From positions 5,828,001 to 5,892,000 of the forward strand of contig NC_060019.1 of the NCBI RefSeq assembly GCF_021134715.1: a DNA stretch of 64,000 bases, given 5' to 3'. Within the stretch, counting starts at the first letter, position 1. Each line of letters starts with the position of its first letter. Shown here piece after piece: positions 25,307 through 37,700 of the stretch. A program made the position numbers and the translations under genes. Source of the stretch: Daphnia pulex (lineage: Eukaryota > Arthropoda > Branchiopoda > Diplostraca > Daphniidae). The notes under the pieces are model-generated. The model ran no database searches, was not told the DNA's origin, and saw only the letters and a list, made by a program, of their open reading frames with translations.

Positions 25307-26290
25307 GGGCAGCAGAGCCGCAAGCGGAATAAGTCAAACACACACAAAACCCACACGCATATACATACACGCCATCTGGTACAATCCCGATGGGCGTGAA
25401 CGAACGATATAAAACTTGTACCGAAAGCGTCGTGTCACCAACCCCCCGCGACGCCTTCTCTCCTATTTCATTCGATGACCATTGGGCGGCGGGGGAAAAA
25501 GAAAACAAAAGTCCAAAGACCCAACGGGTTATTAATTCTTCACTTTTTTTTAACGATCGAAATTGCGGGATCGTAAAAAGAAAAAGAAGAAAAATACATA
25601 AACTCCTTCACTTCATTTAAAAAAGGAAAACTATAAAAGTTCAATCGAAAGATCATCATCGCATTTCAAAAAAGGAAGGAAAACTTGATAATAACAACGT
25701 GGTCGATAACTGGCAAAGTAGCGATCACGTTACTTGGCAAGTTTGATCGTTTGCGCTTTGCAGACGAGCCGTGCGGGATTCATTTCGCACGCAACACGAC
25801 TGCAAAACCTTTTTTTTTTTCGTGACAACATTAAAATGAAAAGAGAATCGTGAGCTGACAAGCTTGTCAGAACATCCACCGCACCATTTTGAGGAGAATG
25901 TTCTAATCATTTTTCTTTCTTAACGACTTTAGATAAAAACGTCGTAAGACTAAAATGGAATTTTGGTTTGGTGACAATCGGTGGCCATTACCCGTGGCAG
26001 CGATAAATTTGGCGACCGCAGGCGATTTGGAGAAGAAATTTGTTGACGGGACTCGGTAACGGCGATGGGCAGAAGACAGGAAATCGCACCGAGATGATAA
26101 ACAAGTAACCTTCGCTCTCTTTTGTTTTTAACGGGCTACTGGCAATCTTCTTCTGTATGGCAACTGGCGCATCGACCAGGGTTTTGACCGCAACTTAACG
26201 ACGGTCGTTAAAAACAAAAACACCAAGATGGCAGTATATAGCGTAGCTCGTGTTTCAATCGCTGCCGGGCTTGCTGCCATCTTAATTCAA

Positions 26291-26291
<1 letters not shown>

Positions 26292-26322
<31 letters not shown>

Positions 26323-26326
26323 AAAA
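26292..26326. repeat. C21-A14 homopolymer pair
   Basis: Twenty-one C (26292-26312) followed directly by fourteen A (26313-26326). Lengths of such runs are often unreliable in assemblies. Confidence 0.95.
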
Positions 26327-28045
26327 GAAAACACCAGAGAAAATATATTCAACTTACCCGGATCGCCGATCGCCCCTATGGAAACCTTCACCTGAATTTT
26401 CTTTGCCCCCACTGTTGACGGGGGGAACCCAGCGCCACCGCATCGTGCAAATCTTTCCCACCGTTCTTTTTCTTTTATGGCAGCGGGTGAGCTTTATTTG
26501 AGAAAGGAATGAATCGACAAAAAAGAAACAAGAGGATGAATTTCATCAACATAATTCCGATTCAGCACGAGAGAATGTTTGTATCCGTTACTTACTTGGT
26601 GAAAGCTCTGCGCAATACATTCTTGTTTGCTCCCGCCATCCAATAACTCACGTCCGAATTGTTAGTTCTACAAAATGAGTTTGTTTGTTAACAAGGCCAT
26701 CATCATTGAAAAAGGTCAAACATACTAACATAGTGGCCCAACCCCGGATGGACGATAGTTACCGTTAGTCATTCATATTTAGATCGACGACGTAGACAAA
26801 TTGATTCAAACAGCGCCGCCGCCACTTGACAAGAATATTTCCCATGACGTCAACACGCTCAACGTTCTTCTTATAAAGATGCCCCGTGTCTGCTTTTCAT
26901 CTGAAACGATGAAGGACGGTAAATCGACATACCATCCATCGCATCAAGGTCGAAAGACTCACCGACATTCGCCAAGATGTAAAACAAAACCTTGATTTCT
27001 ACTACAAACTACTACGAAATAAAAGCGAAAGTTAACAAAGACAACTTCTTTTCCATTCAGCGCAAAATGGCGTTTTTTTTTTATTTTTTCTGAAACGGAT
27101 CGTCATCTGTCACATGTCTACACAAAAGAGGGCAGGCCTCCTCCTAAAGAAAAAAAAAAGAAACCAAGTCATAACCACAACCACCCCACCAATTAACACA
27201 ACTTCGTTTTTTTTTTGTTTGTTTTGAATACTTCAATGAACGGAGGCTCCAAGAGAATTCCAACTCATAACTGTAGGGGGGAGAAAAAGAAGAAAAAAAT
27301 GGATAAAGAATACATCACACCTTAATTTTTTTTTCACGTCCTCAAAATACTTTGAACAGTCCAGACTGGGCTTGATTGGATGGGAGGGAGGGGGCGGGGA
27401 GATGTTTGGCGAGAGAAATTGACAAAAAAATATTTCCAACAAAGTCGAGAGAAAAACCCGTAGTAGTTTCATCATTAAGGGATACTAATTTTTTTTGTTT
27501 ACTTAATCTTCCTATATGGAGAATCAATTAGGAATTAATGTACTTCGAGCTTTCATTGAGCTAGATTTTTTTTCTTGTTACGCAGGTGGGACGGGTTTCT
27601 CAAGAAATAAACTACTTCAACTTTGATTGCTTAACACCTGGCATGGTGTTGACGCTTGGAGGGAAATGAGGTGGGGCAGGGAGGGGGAGAAGGGATCGAA
27701 TGCGAGGATGTAAATGTAATACACGACGAACACGCACACGCATAGAGAAAGACAAAAAAAAAAGAAAGAAAAGAAATGGAGCTACGTCATTTGATTTAAC
27801 TATCCATCCTTAAGATAAACGAGGATGTGGTGGTGGTTATTGGCTTCTTTTTTTTTAAGGAGAAAAAAAATTGGTGAGTAGTGGTGGGGGAGCCTGGTCG
27901 AGCTGGCGGAGGAGGCTACTCGTATGTGTTCACGAAGAGGTGGTTTTTAGGGCACACCTGTCAACCCTGCTAAAACAAATAATAATTCAATTAGTTCAAG
28001 CTGGTTTAAGAAAGGCGTTTTATTTTTTTGGTTACCTATGAGGAT

Positions 28046-30526
28046 TTAGCCGAGGGCCGGGAAATCCTTCTCATCGTCCACTTTAGGAGCGGCTGGCATG
28101 GACGGACCGCGATTACCACCACGGGATCCTCTTCCGCCACGGTAAGTACCACGTTCGCCTCCTTCGCGATCGCCGCGGTATCCACCACGATATCCGCCAC
28201 CACCTTCACGTTGTTCGCCTCCTTCGCGATCGCCACGGTATCCACCGCGGTAACCTCCACGGTAGCCGCCTTCACGTTGCTCGCCTCCCTCGCGATCTCC
28301 GCGGAAACCTCCACGGTATCCGCCACCCTCACGGGTCTCGCCTCCCTCGCGATCGCCACCGCGGTATCCACCACGGTAACCTCCTTCGCGTTGCTCGCCT
28401 CCCTCGCGATCTCCGCGGAAGCCTCCACGGTATCCGCCGCCTTCACGTTGTTCTCCACCTTCGCGATCGCCGCCGCGGTATCCACCACGGTAGCCTCCCT
28501 CGCGATATCCACCACCTTCACGTTGCTCTCCACCTTCGCGGAAGCCTCCACGGTAACCGCCTTCGCGATCACCACGGAATCCTCCCTCGCCGCGACCCCT
28601 TCCGCGACCACGACCACCGCGATCGCTTCCACGACGCGAGTCAGAGAAGCGGATCTCGATGTCCAAACGCTTTTGGCGTCCAGCTCGTTGAGGATACTCG
28701 GCCGTCAGATCGATAATTTCCTCTTCGCTTTCATCGTCATCCTTCTTCTTGTCAAGAACAAAGGTCTTTTTCCATTGAGAGTTGTCTTCACCTTCTCCTG
28801 GCTTGCGAATATTGAACTCGGGCTTCTTGCGTTCACCCCTCAGAGCTCTCCACTCATCTAGCGTCAACTCCTTGGGCTCTTCATCTTCAGGAGCCACTGG
28901 AGCAGTCTCTTCTCCCTCCCTATAATTTGGAAAAGATTCAAATTATTATTTTACATCTAATAACAATTTCAATGGTAAATGTAAGTCTTTAAAAGTTGTC
29001 AGCATCCTTTTGGCTTGCCTTATTCAACGAAAGTTTCTCTGAAATCTTTCTCGGCGTCAAAGTCTCATCAGTTTGAAATAAAATAACAAAATAGAACCCA
29101 TGCACAGTAGATAGTGGTTCAAGCTAGGAAAACAATTAGTTTAAAAATAAAGCCTTATTTACTTGACTTCAGCTGTTTCAGCAGGAGCGACGACTTCAGC
29201 CTCTCCCTCGACAACCTCTTCAGCGACAGCAGGCTCCAGCTGGCCCTCAATTTCGTCTTGGACGCTTCCCCAATTGTGCGGACCACTACCTTCACGTTTC
29301 TCAATGGGTTTAACGCCACTCTTGTCAGAGCCAGATTGGCGGTCAAAATCGCGTTTGCCTCGTTGGTCTTGCATACCGCCACGACCGCGTCCACGACCAC
29401 GGCCGCCACGGTCTCCGCCGCGGAACGCACCTCGTTCACCACGGAACGCCGAGCGAGGACGGAATTCAGCATCGTTACCCGTGCCAGGAGATCCACCCTC
29501 CGTGTTAGTCACGGATCTGAAATTGTTCCAGAAAGGTTAACATTAAAATATTATGAAGGAGAAAACAACAAAGGAAATAGTTGAGATAATCACACATAAT
29601 TGCTACAAGCTTTTCAGTATCCTTTTGGCCATGGCTTAGTCATTGAACACTCGCCAAGATAGATCTCATCAGATAGCTTCACAATTTAAAGGAATCAATT
29701 ATGGAAGTAATTCTCACCCAAAATCCCTAGGACGGTCTTCATTCCTCCTGTTGTTCCTTTCTTCTCGGGGAATGCTGTTGGGGAAACGACCTCCCCTGTC
29801 TCCCCTTGGTGGTCTAGGACCAAGGCCAGATCGATATCCATCTAAAAACAAAGATAAATGCCTGTTATTAGAAAATCACAAAATCTTTCGCAGAAATATT
29901 GATCATTGTTTACAATCAGTATCCTTTTGGTTAGCTCTCAACAGAAACATTCAATGTTTCTTCACTAAAAAGATTCTCATCACAAACAAAATTACACATT
30001 AACAACAAGGGCCAATAGCTCACATTTATAAAATAGAAGTAATTGGAAAATGTAAAAAATATCAGGTGTGAAGATAGAGAGTTGAAATCCCCGCAACGTG
30101 GTGACCACGTTGTCAGCGGCTCAAGGTCATAAAACTCGTCTAGTAACTTCCAAGAAAAATACTATATTGGAAAAAAAAACTCACCTTCACGGGGCTTGTT
30201 TTGTTCGGCGGGTTTGATAACATTGGCTTGCGTCTCCTTTAGTACAGCAGTTTTCTTAGCTGCTGTAGCTGGTTGAGTAGGAGCTCCACCGGATTTGCCT
30301 TTGACTTCGGCCGGCTTCGCACTACCAGTTTTAGCTCCGGCATCGACTGTTTTCTCTGCCGGTTTCTTGGTTTTCTCCTTAATGACTTCCAGAGGATCTT
30401 CACCCTCATCTAAAAACAACGCATACCTATGATTGAAATACAAGTCATTAATACATGAATCCATTTTTATGTGTAGAAGGTGTATATTTGCCTATTGGTG
30501 ATTCCTATCCCGTACGTGGCCTCCAT
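28046..30526 (-). CDS. SERBP1: SERBP1/HABP4 family RNA-binding protein (Vig2-like)
   Basis: RGG-type mRNA- and ribosome-binding protein; the family associates with 80S ribosomes and, as fly Vig/Vig2, with RNAi complexes and chromatin. Exons 30526-30492, 30426-30185, 29841-29718, 29516-29163 and 28919-28046 give 542 aa. The N-terminus [20 protein letters not shown] is characteristic of Vig2/SERBP1. The central [20 protein letters not shown] and HNWGSVQDE belong to the HABP4/PAI-RBP1 domain, followed by [11 protein letters not shown] and a long Arg/Gly array (about 28100-28610) built from [14 protein letters not shown] and DREGG units. It ends in FPALG. Intron 1 appears to be GC-AG (AATAG|GCAAAT at 30491). 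Introns 2, 3 and 4 each hold a box C/D snoRNA candidate. A 5'UTR intron (about 30804-30542) is likely. Confidence 0.93.
28990..29077 (-). ncRNA. Box C/D snoRNA candidate, SERBP1 intron 4
   Basis: On the minus strand, box C TGATGA at 29070-29065 and box D CTGA at 29002-28999, 62 nt apart and inside the intron 29162-28920. The stretch before box D reads GCAAGCCAAAAGGATG, close to that of the two sister elements in introns 2 and 3. The terminal stem is weak and the base before box C is C rather than a purine. Confidence 0.6.
29605..29680 (-). ncRNA. Box C/D snoRNA candidate, SERBP1 intron 3
   Basis: Minus strand, box C TGATGA (29671-29666) and box D CTGA (29617-29614). The flanks pair as a short terminal stem (AAGCT with AGCTT). 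The guide region before box D is CATGGCCAAAAGGATA. Lies within intron 29717-29517. Confidence 0.7.
29906..29990 (-). ncRNA. Box C/D snoRNA candidate, SERBP1 intron 2
   Basis: Minus strand, box C GTGATGA (29083 offset: 29983-29977) and box D CTGA (29919-29916), with a terminal stem TTGTTT/AAACAA. The guide region GCTAACCAAAAGGATA ends at box D. Lies within intron 30184-29842. This copy has the best consensus boxes of the three. Confidence 0.72.
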
Positions 30527-31283
30527 GCTTTCCTGGGGCCCTGTAACACAAAATGAAAGGTAAATTAAGCCACTCGGAACAAATGCTTACAGAAAAGTTG
30601 CCAAGAACGACTCTAAGAACAAGTCCCACAGCACAATGAAAAACTATGGACAGCCACACGATAGTGTGCGAGTCACAATAAGATCACATGCTTTGAAGAA
30701 AACGTTGAACACGCGACGACAGGAGAATATGCGTAAATAACGCATATGACTCAAATGAAAACGATATAAATAGCTAGTTAACTGCATTAAAGAAATAATT
30801 TTACCTGTGACTTGACGCCCCGATGAATCTGGATATAAATTTTGCTGTTAACAGCGATTCTAACCGCACAATCATGAAATGAAGGGGAATTCTGACTACT
30901 GGAGTTGCCAGTAGAGGACTTCTACTACTGGAGCTTGCCTTCGTTAAAGGCTGTGGTGTTGCCGGACCACGTCTCTGCGACAAATTAAAAAAAATTTCAA
31001 TATGCGTTGTCTAAAACCAATTTAACCACTAAATATTATTTTAGAATTATTCAAATTGTCTTTTTTTTATGTGTTGTAACTTTGCAATTATTTAAAGTGG
31101 AAATTTGAGTCGGCAATGACGCCATGTTTTGAGCGCCAAAACGTTGGAAAAAAAGCGGGGGAAAGGGGGAACACGCTTCTGTTGTCAGTGGTAACTGTCG
31201 GTGTGGGAGATTTTACGTCGTGAGACTTTATCAAAAGAAAGTGATTTTTTGGAATATTAGTGTTGTCAACTGTTACTAAGAAG
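30527..31283. promoter_or_regulatory. Divergent promoter region, SERBP1 (-) and ZNF367 (+)
   Basis: 757 bp between the two start codons. A SERBP1 5'UTR exon probably ends at the donor near 30804, leaving roughly 300-450 bp for a shared promoter. No TATA box is evident. The 5'UTR intron contains a perfect 8-bp hairpin (30727-30747). Confidence 0.55.
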
Positions 31284-32826
31284 ATGGAAGGAATAATGCT
31301 GCATGCCTACGAAACCCCGAAAAGGTGTCGAATGAAAGAAGAAGATCAATCTTTCATTCTACTAGATAACTCTGCTCTCACTGGTCAAAGCTGCGTCACT
31401 GATAGTGACGATTCGCTGACTACTAGAGCCAATTACAACGAAAATAGTCTGAAAAGAGGACGACCGAGAGCTGAAGTGATCAATAATCTGATTATTGAAG
31501 GATCTTCATCTCACAGTTCAATTCGTTGTGATATCTGCAATCGTGTATTTCCCCGAGAAAAATCCCTCCAAGCCCACAAAAGAATCCATACAGGGGAAAA
31601 GCCCTACTGTTGTGATTACCCTTCATGTGGCAAAGCATTCACTCAAAGTGGGCAGCTAAAAACACATCAGAGACTACATACAGGAGAGAAACCTTTTATT
31701 TGTAGTGTTGCTGGGTGAGTGACAATACATTTTGATTGATATTAATGTAATAATATTAATGTTAATTTTGATGTTTTCTCTTTAAAGGTGTAACAGCAGA
31801 TTCACTCATGCCAATCGACATTGTCCAGATCATCCTTATGCTGGACTACGAAGAAATCATGAGCTGGCCCTTCATGCCTTGAATAATCAAACTGAAAACA
31901 ACTCACCAGAAGTTCTCCTTTGGCTGGAAAAGTATGTTGATTTTATATGGTTTTCAAGAATGCAAATTAATTATAATTTTCTGTTTGACTCTCAGTTACA
32001 GGAAGAGGAATGATGAAAAAACACCAGGCAAGTTGTCTGATACCAACGACGATACCGATTCTAGTATTAGAATTAAGAAATGTCGAACAAAGAAAGCCTG
32101 CTGGTCAAGTGACTCGCAACAAGAAAACGAACAACAGAATCAGGATAATAACATCAACAGACAGCACCGTAGAAGCAAAGGCAGCATCGCCAAATCACTG
32201 CACTATGGAATGGAATCAACTAGTGATGAAACCCATTCGATTCCCCTCTATCGGTTAGTGTTACTAAAACTATCAAATGTCTTTCTCGGATTGCATCTGA
32301 CATTCATTTGCTTTGTTACAGGAAACTTTGCGAAGCTGTAGAGCCTTCTTCGTTTGGCTGTACTCCTCTTCAATGGTCTCCGAGGTCGAACAACAACAAG
32401 AACAAGTCCATCATAACTAGTCCGACTAAATCGACACCGCGCCGCGACATATCATCCGGATATGAATCTTTGCTTCAGGAGTGCCACCTCAACAGTACCT
32501 TGGATTCCAGTCGCGAAAACGTCATGAACGAAACGGCTAACGGTTCCAGCGGATTTTTGGCGCTGCCTGACACACCTGTCCGTCCCGAAAAACCCAAGCG
32601 GCGTTGGCTGCGTGAAGCTCTTACGAGTAACAACGAACAGCTCATTACCAACATGAACCGACCCAGTGTCATAATAGCTTCACCCAGGGTATTTCAACCC
32701 AAAAACACGTCCACACCAGATAAACCCAATAACAGCACCTTAATGCGAGCACTCCAAAACGCCGAAAAACAATGGACTGGCGCGATTGCTTTGATGCAGC
32801 TGGCCTCTTCAAGTTCGCAGTGCTGA
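31284..32826 (+). CDS. ZNF367: C2H2 zinc-finger transcription factor, ZNF367 orthologue
   Basis: Nuclear DNA-binding protein. Exons 31284-31714, 31788-31931, 32002-32253 and 32322-32826 give 443 aa. Two canonical C2H2 fingers (CDICNRVFPREKSLQAHKRI and CCDYPSCGKAFTQSGQLKTH) are joined by TGEKPY and followed by a third, atypical finger SRFTHANRHCPDHPYAGL across the first intron; this SRFTHANRHCP signature is typical of ZNF367. The C-terminus ends in NAEKQWTGAIALMQLA, matching the conserved coiled end of the family. ATG 31284 is the first Met after an in-frame TGA. The middle is Ser/Asn/Gln-rich and probably disordered. Confidence 0.9.
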
Positions 32827-33275
32827 AAAGAAAATGAACATAATGAATTCACCAAAGTTTTGTCTCTCTCAATAACCTATCCTTCCAATTCTGTCAATTT
32901 CTAATCTGCTGTTCCATTTCCTTGTAATTGCTCAGTGAAAAACGGTATTATTTTCGCTTATTATGATATTTCTCCATTTCCATCACTACTTTATTTTGAG
33001 AACTCTTTCTCGTACCTGAAAGATGAATCGACTGTTCTCTTCACTACTTATTTAATTTACTCTCTCCTTTCGATCCAGTGTCTTGATGAAGCTTTAACCA
33101 ATCGATTCGTGCTTTTGGTGTTTACTCTTTTAATCTTGCTGATAGAGAAGACCAATACTTAGAACCCAACTGTAGTTTTGAAACGAAACAAAAATTCACT
33201 CCATGTTCGTAATTTTCTTAGTGCTGTGTGTTTATGTATCTCGGCCTTTTTAATACAAAGCCATTTTTTCCCACA
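32827..33275. other. Convergent 3' flanks of ZNF367 and EIF2B2
   Basis: 449 bp between two facing stop codons. AT-rich 3'UTR-like sequence, no coding signal. Confidence 0.6.
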
Positions 33276-34745
33276 TTACAATTGCACGTCCAAAGGGTGG
33301 TACAGTTCACTGAGGAGTCGGTAGATGTAAGACGGTGCATTGCCTCCGCTAGAGAAACAAGTGTGATTATAAAATAGATACTTCTTCATTATCTTCAAAC
33401 TATTTAAAAATAATTCGCTTACGTATTTGAAATAAAGAGTGTGACGAGCTCTGGAGGTACGTAGTCGAAAATTGGATTGTAGACGTTCACTTTGGAAACG
33501 AGCTTGCCTTCGTCGTTGTTCAATACTTCCTCGGGTGACACAAACTGGTTGAATCCATCTTGATCAAGGCTACAGACATATTCGGGACAGAGTTTAAACA
33601 TTGGTGCACATACGACGAACTGAAATCATAAAAAATAAATTATTTTAGCTGAAAGTGTAGGCCTACAAAACTTATTCCATTACCGGAACCGAATAATGCT
33701 TTGCAGCCAGTGCAAGGGTATGAGTGCCACACACTGCTTTTAGACCACCGTTGGCCATAACAGAATGAGTACCGATGATTACTTTATTCACACGTGCCAT
33801 CATTGCGAAAATGGCAGAATCCGGAATAAGGGTAGTAGAGATACGAGCTTCGGCTAAATCTGCAGCCAATTGATGTCCCTGTAATAATAGTCTGGAGTAA
33901 ATATACAGGTGTTATGCAAATAAACGTTTTCAAATTCGCTGCCTACGTGGAAAAATGGAGCACATTCAGCAACGATGACCTGGAAAACACGATTTTTCGC
34001 AGCTGACTTCAGAAACGCCGAGACAGTTTTAGAATAACCAATAGTCATGATGATTTCGTTAGCGTGAATGTGTTCTAGGGCCTGGGCGGAAATGTCGATT
34101 TCACTGTGGAAACAAATTAAGGTAGTTGAATAGGCTGTGAAGCTAGACATGTGGTAAATTCTCAAACCTGGATTCTAATTCGGCAAGGAACTCTCCAATG
34201 TGCTCCATGATGGCTGGTTTGAGCAAGGGGATGTTTTTAGTGTAATCAGAATCACTTTCATCTGCTGTGAGAATTTTTTGAAGTGAGTCTTGCAAATCAG
34301 ATTCTTCTTGTTTTCCTTTCTGCAGCATGGCATACTCATCCCTGACAATCTTTAACATTCTTCTTGTCATGTTGCCAATGACTGTTTCTGAAGGTGCAGT
34401 CTCTGCCAAATCTTTACCTATTCTTTTTATGGTGTCCATAAGCTCCCTACAGATTGAATTGAATCACTTAATAACTGGAACAGGAATTCTGGACTTGAGA
34501 TAAACTAACAAACCTTGCATTCTGCCATTTCATTTGACCAATGATTTTTTTCCAAAGCTGTACGGAATTAAGGGCCAAGTCTCTCGATCCTTTGAACTTT
34601 CTACGAATAAAAAGAAACACAGAATGTCAATAACGAGATGGAATAGCCAGCATTACTTCTATGGCCTATAACAATCATACCTTTGCTTAAGATTGTTGGT
34701 GAAAGTTTCAATTATACCTTCAATTTCACTTTCAAGACTCGGCAT
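33276..34745 (-). CDS. EIF2B2: Translation initiation factor eIF2B subunit beta
   Basis: Regulatory subunit of eIF2B, the cytosolic decameric exchange factor that reloads eIF2 with GTP and is inhibited by phospho-eIF2. Exons 34745-34681, 34600-34514, 34446-34168, 34103-33947, 33878-33684, 33619-33423 and 33348-33276 give 350 aa, close to the 351 aa of the human protein. An N-terminal helical domain ([15 protein letters not shown]..) leads into the Rossmann-like IF-2B domain with ILTIGYS-type segment ([12 protein letters not shown]), [29 protein letters not shown] and the [20 protein letters not shown] end. Every intron is 55-75 nt. No defect seen. Confidence 0.96.
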
Positions 34746-37700
34746 TTTCACACTGATTTTCTATAATTTATTCTGAAATAACTGGTTTAAAGACAGATAA
34801 TAAAGTGAAGTAGTTCACTGGAGAAAACGAGAATTTTGCAGCGTATTGTTTATTTACAAAGTTCGTCTGCAACTGCAACTGCTACTGCGCGAGTGCCCGA
34901 TCGCTCAAATACGTACATCATCTTTCGAAGAAAGCCTCTGAAAAAGCGATCTGGTTCGTTATGGTTGGTTATGCCTGGGCTTATGGCATATCCATATCTC
35001 TATAGGCCCTACCATACCCCTGGTTATGGTTGGTTTGATAACAGAGTGAGTGTAAGATAAGTAGATAAATTCGTCATCTTTTATGCTTTTACTCGTTATC
35101 TTTTATTGTCGTTGCGCACACCTTTAAATTTGTGTTATCTATGATAATTCAACCAATAAGATTATTGGTGCGATTACAATCAGCACTGCCTTAATACCCA
35201 ATCTAAAACGATAGCCAATCCCGATTGCGTAAAATGTGCAAGTGTACACTCTACGTCAAGACAAAATGTCATCCATAAATTCAGAGTGATTTCGCGTTAA
35301 CGTTTAATGTTTTTGGGTCTTACTTTGATATGTATCCGGGGCGTTGGAATCAACCACATAATAATATTACGTCAAAGATCGTCGTAACAATTTACGGCCA
35401 AGTTTTGATTAGGTCGAAGTAAAATTTTTGGTGAGGGAGCTTTCACCTAACAGCACCACTACCTTTCTCGGTAAAAATGGGCGGCCACACGCTGTCAAGA
35501 GGTGCTGCTTAACTATATACAAAACTTGGATCAGCGAACACACGAAGAAAGACAATGGGAAGATCTGACCTGAACCTGTGGGTAAAAAGACAATGGAAAT
35601 AAAACCCGAATCATCCCACATGGAAAAATGCCATAAAACCCCTCGTCGTGAAAGAGGAAAAATCTGAATTTCAACTTGGTAACAACTTGGTAACACTTCC
35701 AAGTTGGATTTCGCTCCTGCATTTATATTCATTCCGTCGTATACGTACAGTATATATTGTGACTTGTTTTTCACGATTACTCTTGACACAATTTTAAATG
35801 AATGATGGGCTTCTTACGCTGTCGCCTCTTTAGAATGTTTTTCACATCCTACTACATTTGGAGCAGCGAAATTAGACATTGTCGGGAAACTTATTTTTGT
35901 TCGTTTCTGGTGGGCCCTGGTGCCTACGTCTTAATCAATACATCGCCGGCGAAATAATGTGACAGCTAAAGTAAATAAAGACAAACCTGTAGGCGTCGGA
36001 TACAAGACCATTGATTGAATAAAGCGATAATTTAATCACGGGACGCTCGATGGTGTCTAAGTACCGGGAGCAAGCCCGTTTATTTATAAACAACAATGGA
36101 GTCGGAATCAAATTGATTTTGATGTTTTCCGGCCAAAAAAAGAAAAAAAAAAGTTTAATATCTTGACCTATATCTTTGCTGCTGTTTGTGTGGTGGTAAG
36201 GCGGCAAATAAAAAACAGTCTAAACTGTTCGGGATCTAGTTTTCTGGTTGCCCGGTTTCTTTTGTTCCCTTTTGCTGGCGAGTGCCGAATCAAATTTGAC
36301 TCTATAGGGGAAAATGTCCAAAAAATCGAAGCAAAAATCAGCCCAATCAAGAAACTGATATTTGATATCTTTTTCTTTTTTTGTTGTTGTTAACTTTCTC
36401 GTCAGAGGAAAGCCGAGAAAAGCAAAAAAAACGAGAAGAAATTCACGTTTCCAACTAAACGGGTGCCTTCTTTTCAGGTTTGCTTGTCCGCACGCTTGTT
36501 GTCTATTTAGAATATGCGTCTACTATATAGGAGTTTCCTTTTCCCTTTCTCCTATATAGCTGGTTCAAACCCAAACAAAATAATTTGTTGCCATTATGTA
36601 TAGAAATTTTTCAAATATTAAACCCAAATTTTTTGTTGTGTTTGTTCCCGGCAAAAAAATGTGACGGCGTAGTATTCCAATTCCTTTTTGATTGGGGGTA
36701 TAGGAAGAAAAGTTTGGGGCTAAAGGGAAATTTAGAATCATGCAATTCATCAGTAGAGGAAGTAATCAAGTGTGAAAAAAAAAACGGCAATCTAATCAGC
36801 GAGAGAAAGTTTGACTTATACGAATAGCTAGAGCGCTATTGTACGGAACCGAAGCTCAAAACTTTTATTTCTATTTTGTTCATAAAGAATTTTTTGGGCA
36901 GCGCGCGACACGGAGAACAAGTTTTCGACTCCCTTCCTGCCGACACACTCGCCTAGTAGGTGTCAGCTGGATGCACATTTCCGTTGAGCTGTCCAATAGA
37001 TTATTACCCGTTGACTGGTTAACGGCCGCGATCTCATCCCTCCGCTCAGAAATAGAAAGAAAAAAAAATATAACTTTCATAGTCTGTTTTCAAAGTGAAA
37101 TAATGTTTTTGTTCCACGCTTTTCCATTATTGCTCAATGAAGCGACTCTATACAATAATATCAAGTGAAAATAACAAGGCGGGTAATTTGAATTTCTGAA
37201 AACAAAAGAAGAATGTCTACTATACGGAGCATGATAATAATATAGTCTTCTTTTAAAATGGAGCCGTCCAATCTCGGACGTGAAATAAATCACAGGGAAG
37301 AAATTGGAAAGGAAAGAATGTTGCAGACAAGCAGTCTGATTATATTTCTCTGCCAATCTCTTTATAATTTAATAAATTAGGGAAAAGTGATGACGGGTAA
37401 TGGAACGGTGAAAAAGAAAGTTACTTTACTCGTGTCACTCTTATAGGCAATTTAACTAATTCAATTTTCTTAGCCGTGCGTCATAGTCCTTCTGCTTGGT
37501 CACAACGCCATCGTCGTTACGCCGGGAATTGTTCCGGCGCGCGTGGAATCGGTTTCAAGCGTCAAACGGCACGTAAAAAGTCACCGCAGTCCGGAAGTTC
37601 ATTTCCGATTGTACAAATAATACAAAACCTTTTGAGTTATTTTCTTTTCTAAATGAGCGGACAAGAAGAGTAGAAAAAATGGTGACTGCATTTTCGATTA

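Larger units (their letters stand above)
24894..28045. other. Non-coding: GPCR 5' region and SERBP1 3' region
   Basis: No complete gene. An acceptor just upstream of the GPCR ATG (about 24909) and exon-like blocks near 26600-26680 and 26361-26394 (minus strand, flanked by AG and GTAAGT) suggest 5'UTR exons of the receptor; none links in frame to its ATG. The 3' part is the presumed 3'UTR side of the SERBP1 homologue. Confidence 0.5.

Noticed and set aside
26361..26394. Minus-strand block VKVSIGAIGDP flanked by AG and GTAAGT
   Set aside because: Does not connect in frame to any coding exon; at most a 5'UTR exon of the GPCR.
28028..28861. 277-aa plus-strand open frame opposite SERBP1
   Set aside because: Lies over the Arg/Gly-repeat exon of SERBP1; Ala/Ser/Thr-rich shadow of the repeat codons.
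34836..35060. 74-codon open frame upstream of EIF2B2
   Set aside because: No ATG at the start, odd composition, no splice or family support.
37470..37560. Short minus-strand frame ending KQKDYDARLRKLN
   Set aside because: About 33 codons after an in-frame stop, no acceptor upstream; likely chance.
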